A DNA stretch of 64,000 bases, taken from positions 24,681,364 to 24,745,363 of the forward strand of contig NC_079975.1 of NCBI RefSeq assembly GCF_029852145.1. The letters are read 5' to 3'. Position numbers and translations under genes: made by a program. Positions 1 to 11,300 of this stretch are shown here, piece by piece. The DNA comes from Microplitis mediator. Its lineage: Eukaryota > Arthropoda > Insecta > Hymenoptera > Braconidae. The notes beneath the pieces were generated by a model. The model saw nothing but the letters and a program-made list of their open reading frames with translations. It made no database searches and was not told the origin of the DNA. The number at the start of each line of letters is the position of its first letter. Position 1 is the stretch's first letter.

Positions 1-21
1 ACTTTTTTTATTTATAATTAG

Positions 22-350
22 CTTAAACCAAACTCATTCTACCTCTTCAACGCTAAATGATTACATATATAGAACTCCTACAGCTGATAGAATGGAGAAG
101 GTAAAAAGCGTTTTAATAATTCAAACGCAATTATTTGTATCGCGAAAACAAAAAATAACGATAATATTAATTTTATCATCAACAGATTAGTGAGTTCGTT
201 GATAAGAATGATGATCGTTTAGCGCCCTGGATAAAAACTGCTATTCCTCAACAATTAAAGAAATTGGAATGGAGTAAAGTAAATGCGCCAATTCTTAACG
301 CATGGCTGGAAAAAGAAACAGATCAAACACCAGCATCAGCAACAGCTTGA
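22..350 (+). CDS. Aminopeptidase N-like protein, C-terminal end (partial, two last exons)
   Basis: Two exons, 22-100 and 186-350, give the last ~80 residues of an M1 aminopeptidase of the APN/ERAP1-C type. The first exon reads LNQTHSTSSTLNDYIYRTP and ends at a GTAAAA donor. The second starts after CAG with ISEFVDKNDDRLAPW and ends at TGA 348-350. The helical text (EKxxEFVxKNxxxLxPW, then KxxExxxxNAxxLNxWLEKE) is what the C-terminal helical domain of insect APNs looks like. The 79-nt penultimate exon has exactly the length of exon 26 (29052-29130) of the large downstream gene, so the two are paralogues. The tail ends TPASATA with no hydrophobic segment, so no GPI signal is visible; the protein is secreted or anchored elsewhere. 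Catalytic residues lie outside the window. Confidence 0.85.
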
Positions 351-475
351 TTGATAATCTGTTTATTATATAATTATTTTACATTGTGATTACAGAATAT
401 TATTGTAGTAGGCTTTATATTGTATTATATTATCTTAAATATTTAAAGATACTAGAAATTATAAAATATGCAGCA

Positions 476-481
476 AATAAA
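476..481 (+). terminator. Polyadenylation signal of the upstream APN gene
   Basis: AATAAA lies about 125 nt after the stop codon at 348-350, in AT-rich DNA without coding potential. It is the first canonical signal downstream. The cleavage site is not seen. Confidence 0.5.
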
Positions 482-751
482 TATCAATATTTATTCACAC
501 TTTATCTTATATCATAGAAAAATAATAAATAATATAATTTATTGCTCAAATATATTTTCTATTTTATTTTGATAAAATCTTACGTATGCTTAAAAAAATT
601 TTGGGTCACGCAAATATTAAAAATGATATAAAAAAATGTGTCTTAATACATGTATGTTTTATGATTCATGTAGAAAAAAGTTACTCCACTCTATAAAATG
701 ATTATTGAACTTAAACTATAAAATTATATTTTTAAAATAAATATTACAGAT

Positions 752-1817
752 AAGGGAAAAGCCCCTATCCCTGATTAAACAACTGAATTCGATCGAATTA
801 AACAGAATTAAATTTTTAATTCAGATAAATTCTGTTTATTCGGTACCTAACTTAAAAATGAATTCTGTCTAATTCGGCAGGAAAACCAGAATTTGTCCAA
901 ATTAAAACGAATTTAAATAATTCTGTTCGGTTTAATTCTGATTAGTTCGAAAATAATTCTCCAATTTCTGGTTCTGAATCCGAATTGAACTGAATTAAAA
1001 CGAATTTGAAATTTTTAAATCGGTTTTATTCTGTTTAATTCAAATTCAAATTTTCAATTTAGTTGAATTCTGTTTTGCAGAATTCGACATAATATAATAG
1101 AATTAAAACTTTCAATTCGGTCGAATTCAGTTGTTTAATCAGGGATACCCGCTCAGTACCATGAGTCGCTCATTTTAAGTGTTTAAGGCGTTTTTTATAA
1201 TTTTTATAAAAAAAAAATCACAACTAAAAATATTATTATTGATAAATAATTATTTGTGAATCTAAATATATTAAAATATGATGTATCAAATTATTTTATA
1301 ATAGATTACAAATTTAAATTAAATGACTGTTTTCAAAATCGCGCAAAGCCGGGCATTTTTTACTTTAACGTTCATTCGTTAGATTAAATTTAGGGTCCGT
1401 CAAATTTTTTTCGAATTGTTATAACTATATCTTATTAAATACATTTTTAAAATTCATGAAATTTTATATTATGAAAGAATAAAGTAGTATAATTTATAAA
1501 TTATTTGTCCAAATCAATAAACTTATCATAGTTTAATTGATATTGTCTTTGAGCGACTATAGGGCCATGTGTTGGTCGAGTAATGGTACATGACAACTTT
1601 TAGTGAGCGACTATGGGTACACTCAAGGAGCTTATTTAAAAAATTAATAATAATTAATTATCAAGATTATTCTTCAAACTTAAATTTTATTCTAATACTC
1701 GAAACTTCAAAAAATAACTATAAAAAAAAAATCTGGTTTTTCATTCTATTTATTAATTTATATTGAGTGATTTAATCTCTCCAATGGAAAGTGAGCGGGT
1801 ATAGGGGTTTTTACCTT
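752..1817. mobile_element. Non-autonomous element with AAGG(G/T)AAAA ends (copy 1), carrying a nested insertion
   Basis: The left end reads AAGGGAAAAGCCCCTAT, then after a nested insertion ACCCGCTCAGT. The right end, read as its reverse complement, is AAGGTAAAAACCCCTATACC. The flanks share GAT, a possible 3-bp duplication. The interior 1145-1800 is almost identical to 39840-40500, so the family moved recently. No transposase ORF is present. It fills most of the intergenic stretch between the first APN and the large APN. Confidence 0.7.
769..1144. mobile_element. GAATTC-rich MITE with CCCTGATT ends, nested in the 752-1817 element
   Basis: 376 bp. It starts CCCTGATTAAACAACTG and ends with the reverse complement. 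It interrupts the host end sequence CCCCTAT/ATACCCG with AT on both sides, consistent with a 2-bp duplication. The interior consists of degenerate GAATTC/AATTAAAC palindromes. A sister copy is at 40680-41065. Confidence 0.75.
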
Positions 1818-2246
1818 GATAAAAAAATGACAATCTCTTGATTGATACTTCGACTACTGTAAGATAACATAAAATGTTCTAAATTTTATATTTTTTCATC
1901 GTTAGTATCAATTTCTATAAGATTCTCAGAACGATAAAGTTAAGATTGTAGGGATGGATTAGAAATATTTTTAAAAATAAATTAATCATTTGAGCTTTAG
2001 TAAATATAATATAAAGATAATAATGAATTTTTCCTTCAATGTAATAGATATTTAAGCCATTTGATGTTTAAACGCTTCGACATCTTTACAAGTATTTAAA
2101 ACACGCAAATTAACTTCGAATGATTTTGAAATAATAAAAAAAAAAAATTATTTTGTGAATCATTTTGGTATTTACGTTGTTTGATAATGTAGAAGACTTC
2201 AATATATGTCCATAGAATTTATCTGTCAAATTCCACTTCCACTTGA

Positions 2247-2325
2247 GATAAAATCTTCGCTATCAATTTCATTTAAGCAACATAATAAAATTCAAATATC
2301 AGTTGTGATTATGACTTTGGCATGA
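2247..2325 (+). promoter_or_regulatory. Putative core promoter and short uORF of the triple APN gene
   Basis: A TCAGTT arthropod-initiator-like motif at 2299-2304 lies about 20 nt before the start codon. GATA occurs at 2247 and its reverse TATC at 2261; GATA sites are common in insect gut promoters, but single matches mean little. A four-codon upstream ORF (2311-2325) ends in a TGA that overlaps the main ATG at 2322. No clear TATA box is seen. The transcription start is inferred, not shown. Confidence 0.3.
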
Positions 2326-5300
2326 TGAGGTCGTCAAATAAATTACTGTGGGTACTTTTGGCGCTTTTTTATATTCAAGGGATAAATTCAACTGCTTTAA
2401 GATTTGAAGCTCCATTAGTTTCACTAAATGCGAATGTTGATCAAGCAAATAATGATCAGTTAAAAGAAAATGTTCATAATATCGATTTTCGTTTACCAAA
2501 AAATTTAATTCCATTGTCATATACAATAATTTTGAATCCAGTTTTGGATGAAGATCAAAATTTTACATTCAGTGGTAATGTTACAATTTTAGCCCGCGTT
2601 GAAAAAGTAACGGATGAACTAATTTTTCATCATGGAAAAAGCATCGCTATTGATTCAATTGCTCTCATAAATAATGAATTCGGGGCTCTGGATGTACGAG
2701 GAGACAATTTTTATGAAAAGACAGAAAAACATGTGTATATACTAAATAAATATTTGCCTGAAAAATCTATAACTGAAATAAAAATAAATTACAGTGGAGT
2801 TTTACGGGATGACATGATTGGTTTTTACAAAAGTTCATATTTTAATGGACCTGGCAAAGTCACGTAAGTCAACTAAATAAATTTTTATGGTTAAAATTGC
2901 TCATGTGAACTTATTGTTATTACTAATAAGAATATCACTGTAAGTAAATTATAACACTGTATTCTAACTCATTAGGTGGTTGGCCGCAACTCAATTTCAA
3001 GCGACTCATGCAAGACATGCTTTTCCATGTTTCGACGAACCGAGTTTTAAAGCTAATTTTACTATCGTTATTAGACGACCTCAATCATTTAATAGCTTAA
3101 GTAATATGCCGCTAAAAAAAACTGTTGCAATGTAAGTTTTACTGATACTTAATTTTAAAAGTTTAAACATTATTAATTACTAAAGGAAGGCGGGCAAAAA
3201 TAATCTATCACCTTATATATTTATACACGGTAAGAAATACATGGCGTTCAACACCATGCTGGAATGGTCTCAAGACAGTATTGTCACGAGTCCCAGAAGT
3301 ATGGCGTTATTTACTATACTGTATAGTACTGAAGCTATTGTATTGCTCACACGTATGCATAGCAGGCATGGCGAAACGGCATGGCCCTGAGACCCATACT
3401 ACAATGCCGAGGGCACAATGCTACTAGGTTTTCCCGCCATAATTTCTGGCGTGTCAATCAATGTATAGTATCGTATTACCATCAAAACTATATAGATGTC
3501 GTTAGACTAGGTTTATCTGCCAGAAGCATTGTGGATACGGTAACGCAGTATGGGCTCGACGGCCATACTGACATTGCGGCGTCCGCGACAACTATTGCCA
3601 ATGTTACTATTCCCGGAATGGTCGAATCATCTATGCATACAATTTTACAACGTATTGACAGGGAGCCTAGTATATGGTGGGGACAACTGAAACGATCGCA
3701 GCGCTCGCTGTGGATACAATTACGTTAAATCATGCTCTCTTTGAATATAAACACGTGAAAATTAAGTTTAAAAATAGTTCATAATAGTTATTGTGTCGTT
3801 AATGTTTGCCTTTGCTCATCGTTTGAGGTTAAAACAATATTTTATAATTTATTGATTCAAGTCCGGTTTGGATAATGATTTTTATCATTGCCTAAAAATT
3901 ATTTTTATTATTTAACCCTTCGTTACTCGCGCTATACGGTGATTCCCTGTACAAGACTACTTAAGCTAATAGAGTTGGCGAGAATATGAGTGAGACACTA
4001 GAGAAAGCGCGTGTAACGGAAGGTTAAAAAAACATTATGTTTTTTTAGTTACGATTTGCAAGCAAATTATCATGAATTATAATAAAATTATTTTCTTCAA
4101 TTTTGTTAAAAAAACTCAATTGACTATTCTACTATTTCTTAAACCATTACCCCTGTAGTTGTCATTTATTATTTGATTTGATTTTATCGGTTAACCTTAT
4201 TCTATTCTAAAATAATAGTGTTTATTATTTATTAAAATTTTTTATACTTAATTTTTTTATCGAAATATATTCAATTTAATTTTCTCTATCAAAAATACAA
4301 TTACACTTTTTTATTTATATCATTATAAATTATTATATTTTCATTTTATAACGAATTTTTATTTTTTACACTGATTTTATATATCTTTTATAATTCTCGA
4401 GCATGATTTTTTGTAGCCATCAGATGTCGTTTTCGTCGCGCTCCCTGCCAATAAAAATTTTCGATACCATACAGTATGGTGTCCACGCTAATGAAAACTT
4501 TTCGCTAAAATGATAAGAGTTATAACTTACGGTTACGGACAATTTCGGAAAATACAATTTTCTTTTATCTAATTCCTTGGTGGATCCAAATTATGGTAAT
4601 TTACCACATTCGGCCGTAATTGACCATGAAGTACGGTTTTTCTGCCGCAAATTACGGTAACTTAAGGTATTTTTACGGTAAGCACCGTGTGCTTTTCTAT
4701 TTTTACAGCTTTTACAGTGCAATACTTCACTTTACGGTAAAATTTCGCAGGCTTGTCGCTATTCGATGGTAAACTACCGTTCTATTACTAAAAATTTACG
4801 TTCAAAATATCGTATTTTTGTTGTAAAATACATATATTTTACCGTAAAACCCCGTATTTTACCGTAATATACCGTAATTCTTCCTAATATCGTAAATTAT
4901 AGCAAACTACGGTAATTACCGTAATTAGAATCCGCCAGGGATTTTAGGGTGATCTGTTTTGCCCGCCATATCCCGTTTCGCCAGTCCTTTTTCTAATAGC
5001 ATTATGATTTCGTAATTTCTGACATATTCAATTTTTTGAAAAACTTTAGCGGTGATGGATTGGAATCTGATATTTACGTTAGTAGTGTACGAATGTCGAC
5101 TTATCTCGTAGCATTTGTTGTATCTGATTTTAAATTTAATGAAGACAAAAAAAATAATTTAAAAATCTGGGCACAACCTATGGCTATTAATTTAACCGAC
5201 TATGCATTACAAATTGGTCCTAAATCACTGGATTATTTGAGCAATTTATTTAATGAAACTTATCAATTACCAAAAATGGATATGGTAGCAGTGCCAGACT

Positions 5301-8300
5301 TTTCTGCTGGAGCAATGGAAAACTGGGGTCTAATAACTTATCGAGAAACTCACTTACTATATGATAAAAATGAATCTTCAGATATTGCTCAACAAAGAAT
5401 TGCTTCTACAATTGTTCATGAGTGTACTCACATGTGGTTCGGAAATTTAGTTACTCCAGAATGGTGGGGATATTTATGGTTGAGTGAAGCATTTGCGAAT
5501 TATTATCAATATTTTGCTACATCTCAAGTAATACAGTTGAAATTATGTTAATTAGAGAAACAAAAGGCGCAAATGTCCATTACAAATTTAGTAATTAACT
5601 TTTAGATTGAGCCAGATTGGAAAATGGATCATCAATATATTGTAGATCACCTTCAACCAGTGCTTCAAGATGATGGATTAAGTTCATCAAAACCAATGAC
5701 ACGGGAAGTAAACTCTTCAGCGGAAATCGGTACAACAGCTGATGTCATTACGTATTCAAAAGGTGGAAGTATTTTACGAATGATGGAACTTACTTTCGGC
5801 TCAAATATTTTCAATTCTGCTATTCGAGATTATCTTCAAACAAAGTAAGCATATCTATACTTTTAGACTCTCTCTTAACCCTTACGGAAAAAAACTAATG
5901 CGCTAATGAAAATACGTGTGATTAATAATGTTTCATTAGTAATCTGATTACACGGAGAGAGAAAAATCTGAAAAACGGTTGACCCTGCGGGCCAGCCCCG
6001 AAACTTTGGCTGTTTTCGAGCTCGAGGAGCTCAAAAACATTATTTTCAATACATGTTCGAGCTCTTCGGCCTCGAAAGAAGTTACATTTCATATTCAGAG
6101 AAATTAAAAATAGTCAGTAAGGATCGTTTTTTGAAGTTTTGCGCTCGATTATGCTTAATAAGTTCAATCTTTTAGCCAAAAATTAATAGAAATTATCAGA
6201 ATATCAAGGAAAGATTCTTGAATGCTAAAAAATATTGGAAATCAATCGTTTCAGTGATTTTAAATTTAAGAAAAAAAAAACCCTATTTTTTAATCTTTGT
6301 CGACAGCAATGTCTCTTGAATAAACGATTAAATTTTTTTTTTCTGTACTTCTTAAATATTTCAGAGTCCATTCGATCGAATGAACTGAAATTTAGAGAAA
6401 AGTTTATGGCACACACACACACACACACTTAAAAATTCGATTTTCGAAAACTAGGGTGTAAATAATAACTTCCAGAATTTTTCGAAAATTTTCGATTTTC
6501 TTAGCAGGAAGTTAAATGACAGTAACCATTGCTGCGTAGAACAGTAATGCAGTTAATGTAATATACAAAATAACCAAATAATACAAAATAACCAAAAAAT
6601 ATCTTGTAGAACCGTAAAAATTACTCTAACGTCAGCAAATATAGTTATGAAACTAAATACACCTATAGTACGGTAATACGCGTTTTTATCCCCCGACAAA
6701 ATATTCCTGACGAAATATCCTACGGACAAAATTTCTTTCGATATAATTTTCACAATTTTCTTGAAAAACAAGCACCCAAATAAGTTGTGAATAGTAAATA
6801 TAAAAATTTGAATTTTTTTGGGGGACAGAATATCCCCGATAAAATATCTTTCAATATAATTTTCACAATTTTCCTGGAAAACTAGCACTCTAAATAGGTA
6901 GTTACTTTTTATTTATAAATTATCACAATTTCCCTGAAAAACAAGCACCCAAGTTAGTTGGGAACAGTACAAATAAAACATTTAAATAAAAAAGATAAAT
7001 TTTGCTGATAGGATATTTTGTCGGGAAATGAAAACGCGTGGAATCCTATAGTACTAAACGTAAAAATGATACTGAACCATTAATATTTCGCATTAGTATT
7101 TTTTCGTAAAGGGTATAAAAAAAGAAATATTTTAAATGAACGTTTCTGTAAGGAAATATCAATCAGCTACTCCGGATGATCTTTGGAACTCATTTCAACG
7201 TGAAATAGATTTAACTGACGACAAAACTCTTCCATCTATTAAAACCTTAATGGATTCTTGGACACGACAAGCAGGTTATCCTGTAGTAACAGTTACAATA
7301 GAAAATGGATTCGCTAAATTACAGCAGGAACGATTCCTTCTGAGAGAAAATGTTGAATCAGCGTCTAACAACGTTACTTGGTGGATTCCTGTAACTTGGA
7401 CAACAGAAACAGAAAAAGATTTTCTGTCTACTTCATCAAAACATTGGTTCAATACGAAGAATTACGAAATTAAGTTGAATGCTGATAAGTGGGTTATTTT
7501 CAACGTTCAACAATCTGGTAATTGATTGTGTTGATTTATTAATAAATCGACGTAGATCAGGTTTTTTTTTTTACTGATAAATTGATTGTTTTAACCAGGT
7601 TTTTATCGCGTAAATTATGATCACCAGTCGTGGTATCGTATTATCGATCTATTAAACAGTGACTCGTTTGAAGAAATACACGTGATAAATCGTGCTGCTA
7701 TCATTGATGATTTGTTAAATCTTGCTCGAGCTGGCCTTGTTCCTTATGCTATCGCTTTTAATGGACTCAAATATATAACAAGAGAAACTCAATATTTACC
7801 TTTTAAATCAGCTCTTGCTGGGCTTGATTATTTACACAAACGTTTTGACGGTCGGGCAGACTATGAACTAATCGCTGTAGGCATCACGAAATAATTATTG
7901 TCGAATTAATGGTGACACTAGAAACTAATGATATTATTTTATTTTTAGACCTTTATTTTAAAATTGATATCACCCATGTATGAAAAGCTGGGATTTGAAG
8001 ATAGGCCTACTGATGATCGATTAACAATTCTTTTAAGATCAGAACTAAATTATTGGGCTTGTAAACTCAATCATACGACATGTATCGATAAATCGTTACA
8101 GTATTTTAGAGATTGGATGAAAGATTCTACAAAGACGTAAGTTAAAAGAAACGATTCCTGAGAAATGATAGTTTAGAAATCTCTACGATGTGAATCCGAT
8201 ATTCTATTTCGATCTACGTAGATCCAACTTTGTAATGACAATGGTTTGAATCTACACGGAAAAAAAATTAGGCGCTGCAACAGGACGCAGTCCTGTAGAA

Positions 8301-11300
8301 GCAACCCATGTAGGAAATGACGACGGGCCCAATCCTGGCGAAGGCTTGGTCCAACATTGAATAACTCTGGGTCAAGATAGAAATCGAAGCTTGGCCCGAG
8401 CTTGTTTATGTATCGGGATGATAACTTCATGCCAGACCTGATATCAAGTCTTGGCCCAATATGAAGAGCCAGTATTGTGCCAAGCCTGTAACTTAGCATT
8501 GGCCCGATATCAAAAGCCAGTATTCAGCCAAGCCTGTAATTTAACATTGGCCCAATATCAAGAACCAAAAATCGTACCAAGCCTGTAATTTAACATCTGT
8601 TTAATATCAAAAACTAGTATTGTGTCAAGATGTAAATTAATAGTGACCCACAGTTTTAGATTACTTGAGCTTCCAAAATTTGAACGCTGGAAATTAGAAC
8701 TAGAAATTTAAGTCCCCAAACTATAATTGTAGTAAAAAAAAAAAATTTTGAAAATATTAACATAAATCCAAATTGAGATATTTCTAAATTTATATATTAT
8801 ACTATAGGATTCATAAAAATAGAACTTTAATCAAACGTATCGGAATTTAAATTACAAGACTTGGTAGTTGAATATTGGCTAGATCTTGGTCCAAAGTTGA
8901 TAAGACGAGACTGGGCAGCCCAATATTGTGCCAAGATTGGCCGCGTTATAAATAATGTTTTTCCTACATGGGAACAGGACAAAATCCTTATTCGGATCTT
9001 ATTCGATACAAATTAATTATCTTTGAGAGCTGAAGAAAATTTTTTTACTAATTGACTTTATTTTTTACGACTTTTTTTTAGGATTCCTAAAAATTTGAAA
9101 AGTGTAGTTTACTGTACTGCCACACGATTTAGTTCAATTACCGAACATGATGGTGCAAGTGCTGAATACAATGCACTAGCTGCAATACTACATCACTTTA
9201 CAACAGATACTTTAACTGTTTTGGGTGCACAGGCTTGTACGCAGCACAAAGAAATCTTAAAATTGTAATATGATCGATAAAATTAAAAAAAATTTTTTAA
9301 TAATTGCAAAAAAATTTGTAAGCTTTTTTTTTTTATTATTTGAAGATTATTACAAAGAACACTCGGAGGATTTGAAAAAAGCGGTATTCGGAAACAAGAC
9401 GGAATTTATGTTTTCCAATCCGTTGCAAAGTCTAGTCTAATTGGTGCAGAATATATTATAGAATTCATTACTGAAAATTATGCAGAGGTGCTAAAGTAGT
9501 AAGTAGAATACAATAAATTATTTAATTACTTTCTGTGAAAAAATAGTATATTTTTCATGCTACCTGTATTGAGTATTGATACTGCGAGTTCTTATTTTTA
9601 AAGCCGGTCGAAACAGACTAAATTTTTACTGATAGCGCGGCAAATTTAAATTATTTAAAAATAGCACATTGTGTGACTAGGGATAAAACAAAACGATTTA
9701 AGACCAGGGTAAATTGACTGCCTGAGCCGTAGGCGACGTTACATTCCTTACACGGAAAGAAAATTATGGAAACTGTTCCCATAATTTTGTGAAATTTTTT
9801 CTTATACCATCGTAGGAATTACGACCATAAATTATGGGAGCAGTTCCTATAATTATAGGAATGTTTCCCATAATTATAGGAATAGTTCCGGTAATCATGA
9901 GAATGATACCCATAACGTTATGGGAATGGTTCCTCTAATTATAGGAATGGTTCCTATAATTTATAGGACTACTTTCTATAATATTATGGGAATCATTCCC
10001 ATAAAATATGGGAACTATTCCTATAAATTATAGAAACCATTCCCATAAATTATAGGGACCATTCTCATAACATTATAGGAACTATTTCTATACCATTATG
10101 GGAACTATTCCTATAATATTATAGAAATGGTTCCCATAATAGTATAGGAATCGTTCCTATACCATTATGGGAATCATTCCCATAATATTATGGGAATAGT
10201 TCCCATACCATTATAGGAACCATTCCCATAATATTATGGGAATGGTTCCCATATTATCATGAAGAAATTAATTTAAAGAAAAGTATGGAAATCACTTCTA
10301 CAATACACAGAAATATTATTAAATATAAAAGCAAAAATTCAAACATTGAAAAAAAAATTTGCATTTGACAAAAACACTAAAATTTTTGATAAAATTTTTA
10401 TTTTTTTTAATAATTGTAGCGTCGAAGACACTTTATTCGAATCTTTCCATATCATGAAAGAAATTTCTACACTATTCTGCAATAAAAAATTTTTATGATA
10501 TTATGGGATTGGTTCCCATAACATTATAGGAACAGTTCCCATAATATTATAGGAATAGTTCCCATAATAGTATGGGAATAATTCCAATACCATTATGGGA
10601 ATGGTTCCAATAATGATATGGGAATGGTTCCAATAATGATATGGGAATAGTTCCCATAATATTATGGGAATGGTTCCCATATTGGTATAGAAACTACTCC
10701 CATACCATTATGGGAATGGTTCCCATAATAGTATAGGAATTGTACCCATATTATTATAGGGATGGTTCCCATAAACTATGGGGACCATTTCTATAGTAGT
10801 ATGGGTACAATTCCGATATCATTATGGGAACTATTCCCATAATGCATAGCAAAACTTCCCATAATTTTTTTTCCGTGTAGAAGTAATTTGAAGACGATTC
10901 TAATTTATTTTTCACAACACCAAGTCCTGAGTATAGATTTTATATGGAATTTGAATAGGGTGGCTATGGGTATAGATTATATGTAATTTGGATGGGATGA
11001 CTATGGGTATGGATTTTATATGTAATTTGTATAGGGTGACTATGGGACTTTCTTAGAAGTAATTTGAAGACGGTTTTAATTTTTTTTCACAACACCACGT
11101 CCTGAGTAGGGGAGCCTGGGGCACGAAGGCCCCCCTCGAAAATTAGGTAAAAAATTTTTTTTTTAATTTCCGTCTAGTTATGACCTCTCTAATGTTTTTA
11201 TTTTATTTTACGTCAATATATGATATGTGGGGCAAAGTCGACACTCGAAAGAAAAATTGCAACAAAAAAATCATTTTTTTTTATTTTCCGTCAAGTTAAT

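Larger units (their letters stand above)
5879..7113. mobile_element. Composite element filling intron 4, CCCTT ends near TTAA
   Basis: The left end reads CCCTTACGGAAAAAAACTAA, then TGCG. The right end, reverse-complemented, reads CCCTTTACGAAAAAATACTA, then ATGCG. Flanks are TTAA on the left and TATA on the right, so the duplication is imperfect. Inside lie a GCGGGCC-type dispersed repeat, an (AC)n run at 6411-6428, and a second element at 6672-7044. It has no coding capacity. Confidence 0.6.

Noticed and set aside
5879..7113. Small plus and minus frames near 6235-6888
   Set aside because: Poly-Phe/Lys and repeat-derived text inside nested elements, between true exons 4 and 5 of the triple gene.
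8173..8499. 108-codon minus-strand frame in intron 7
   Set aside because: It falls within the CCCATGTAGG element and its 48-bp tandem repeat.
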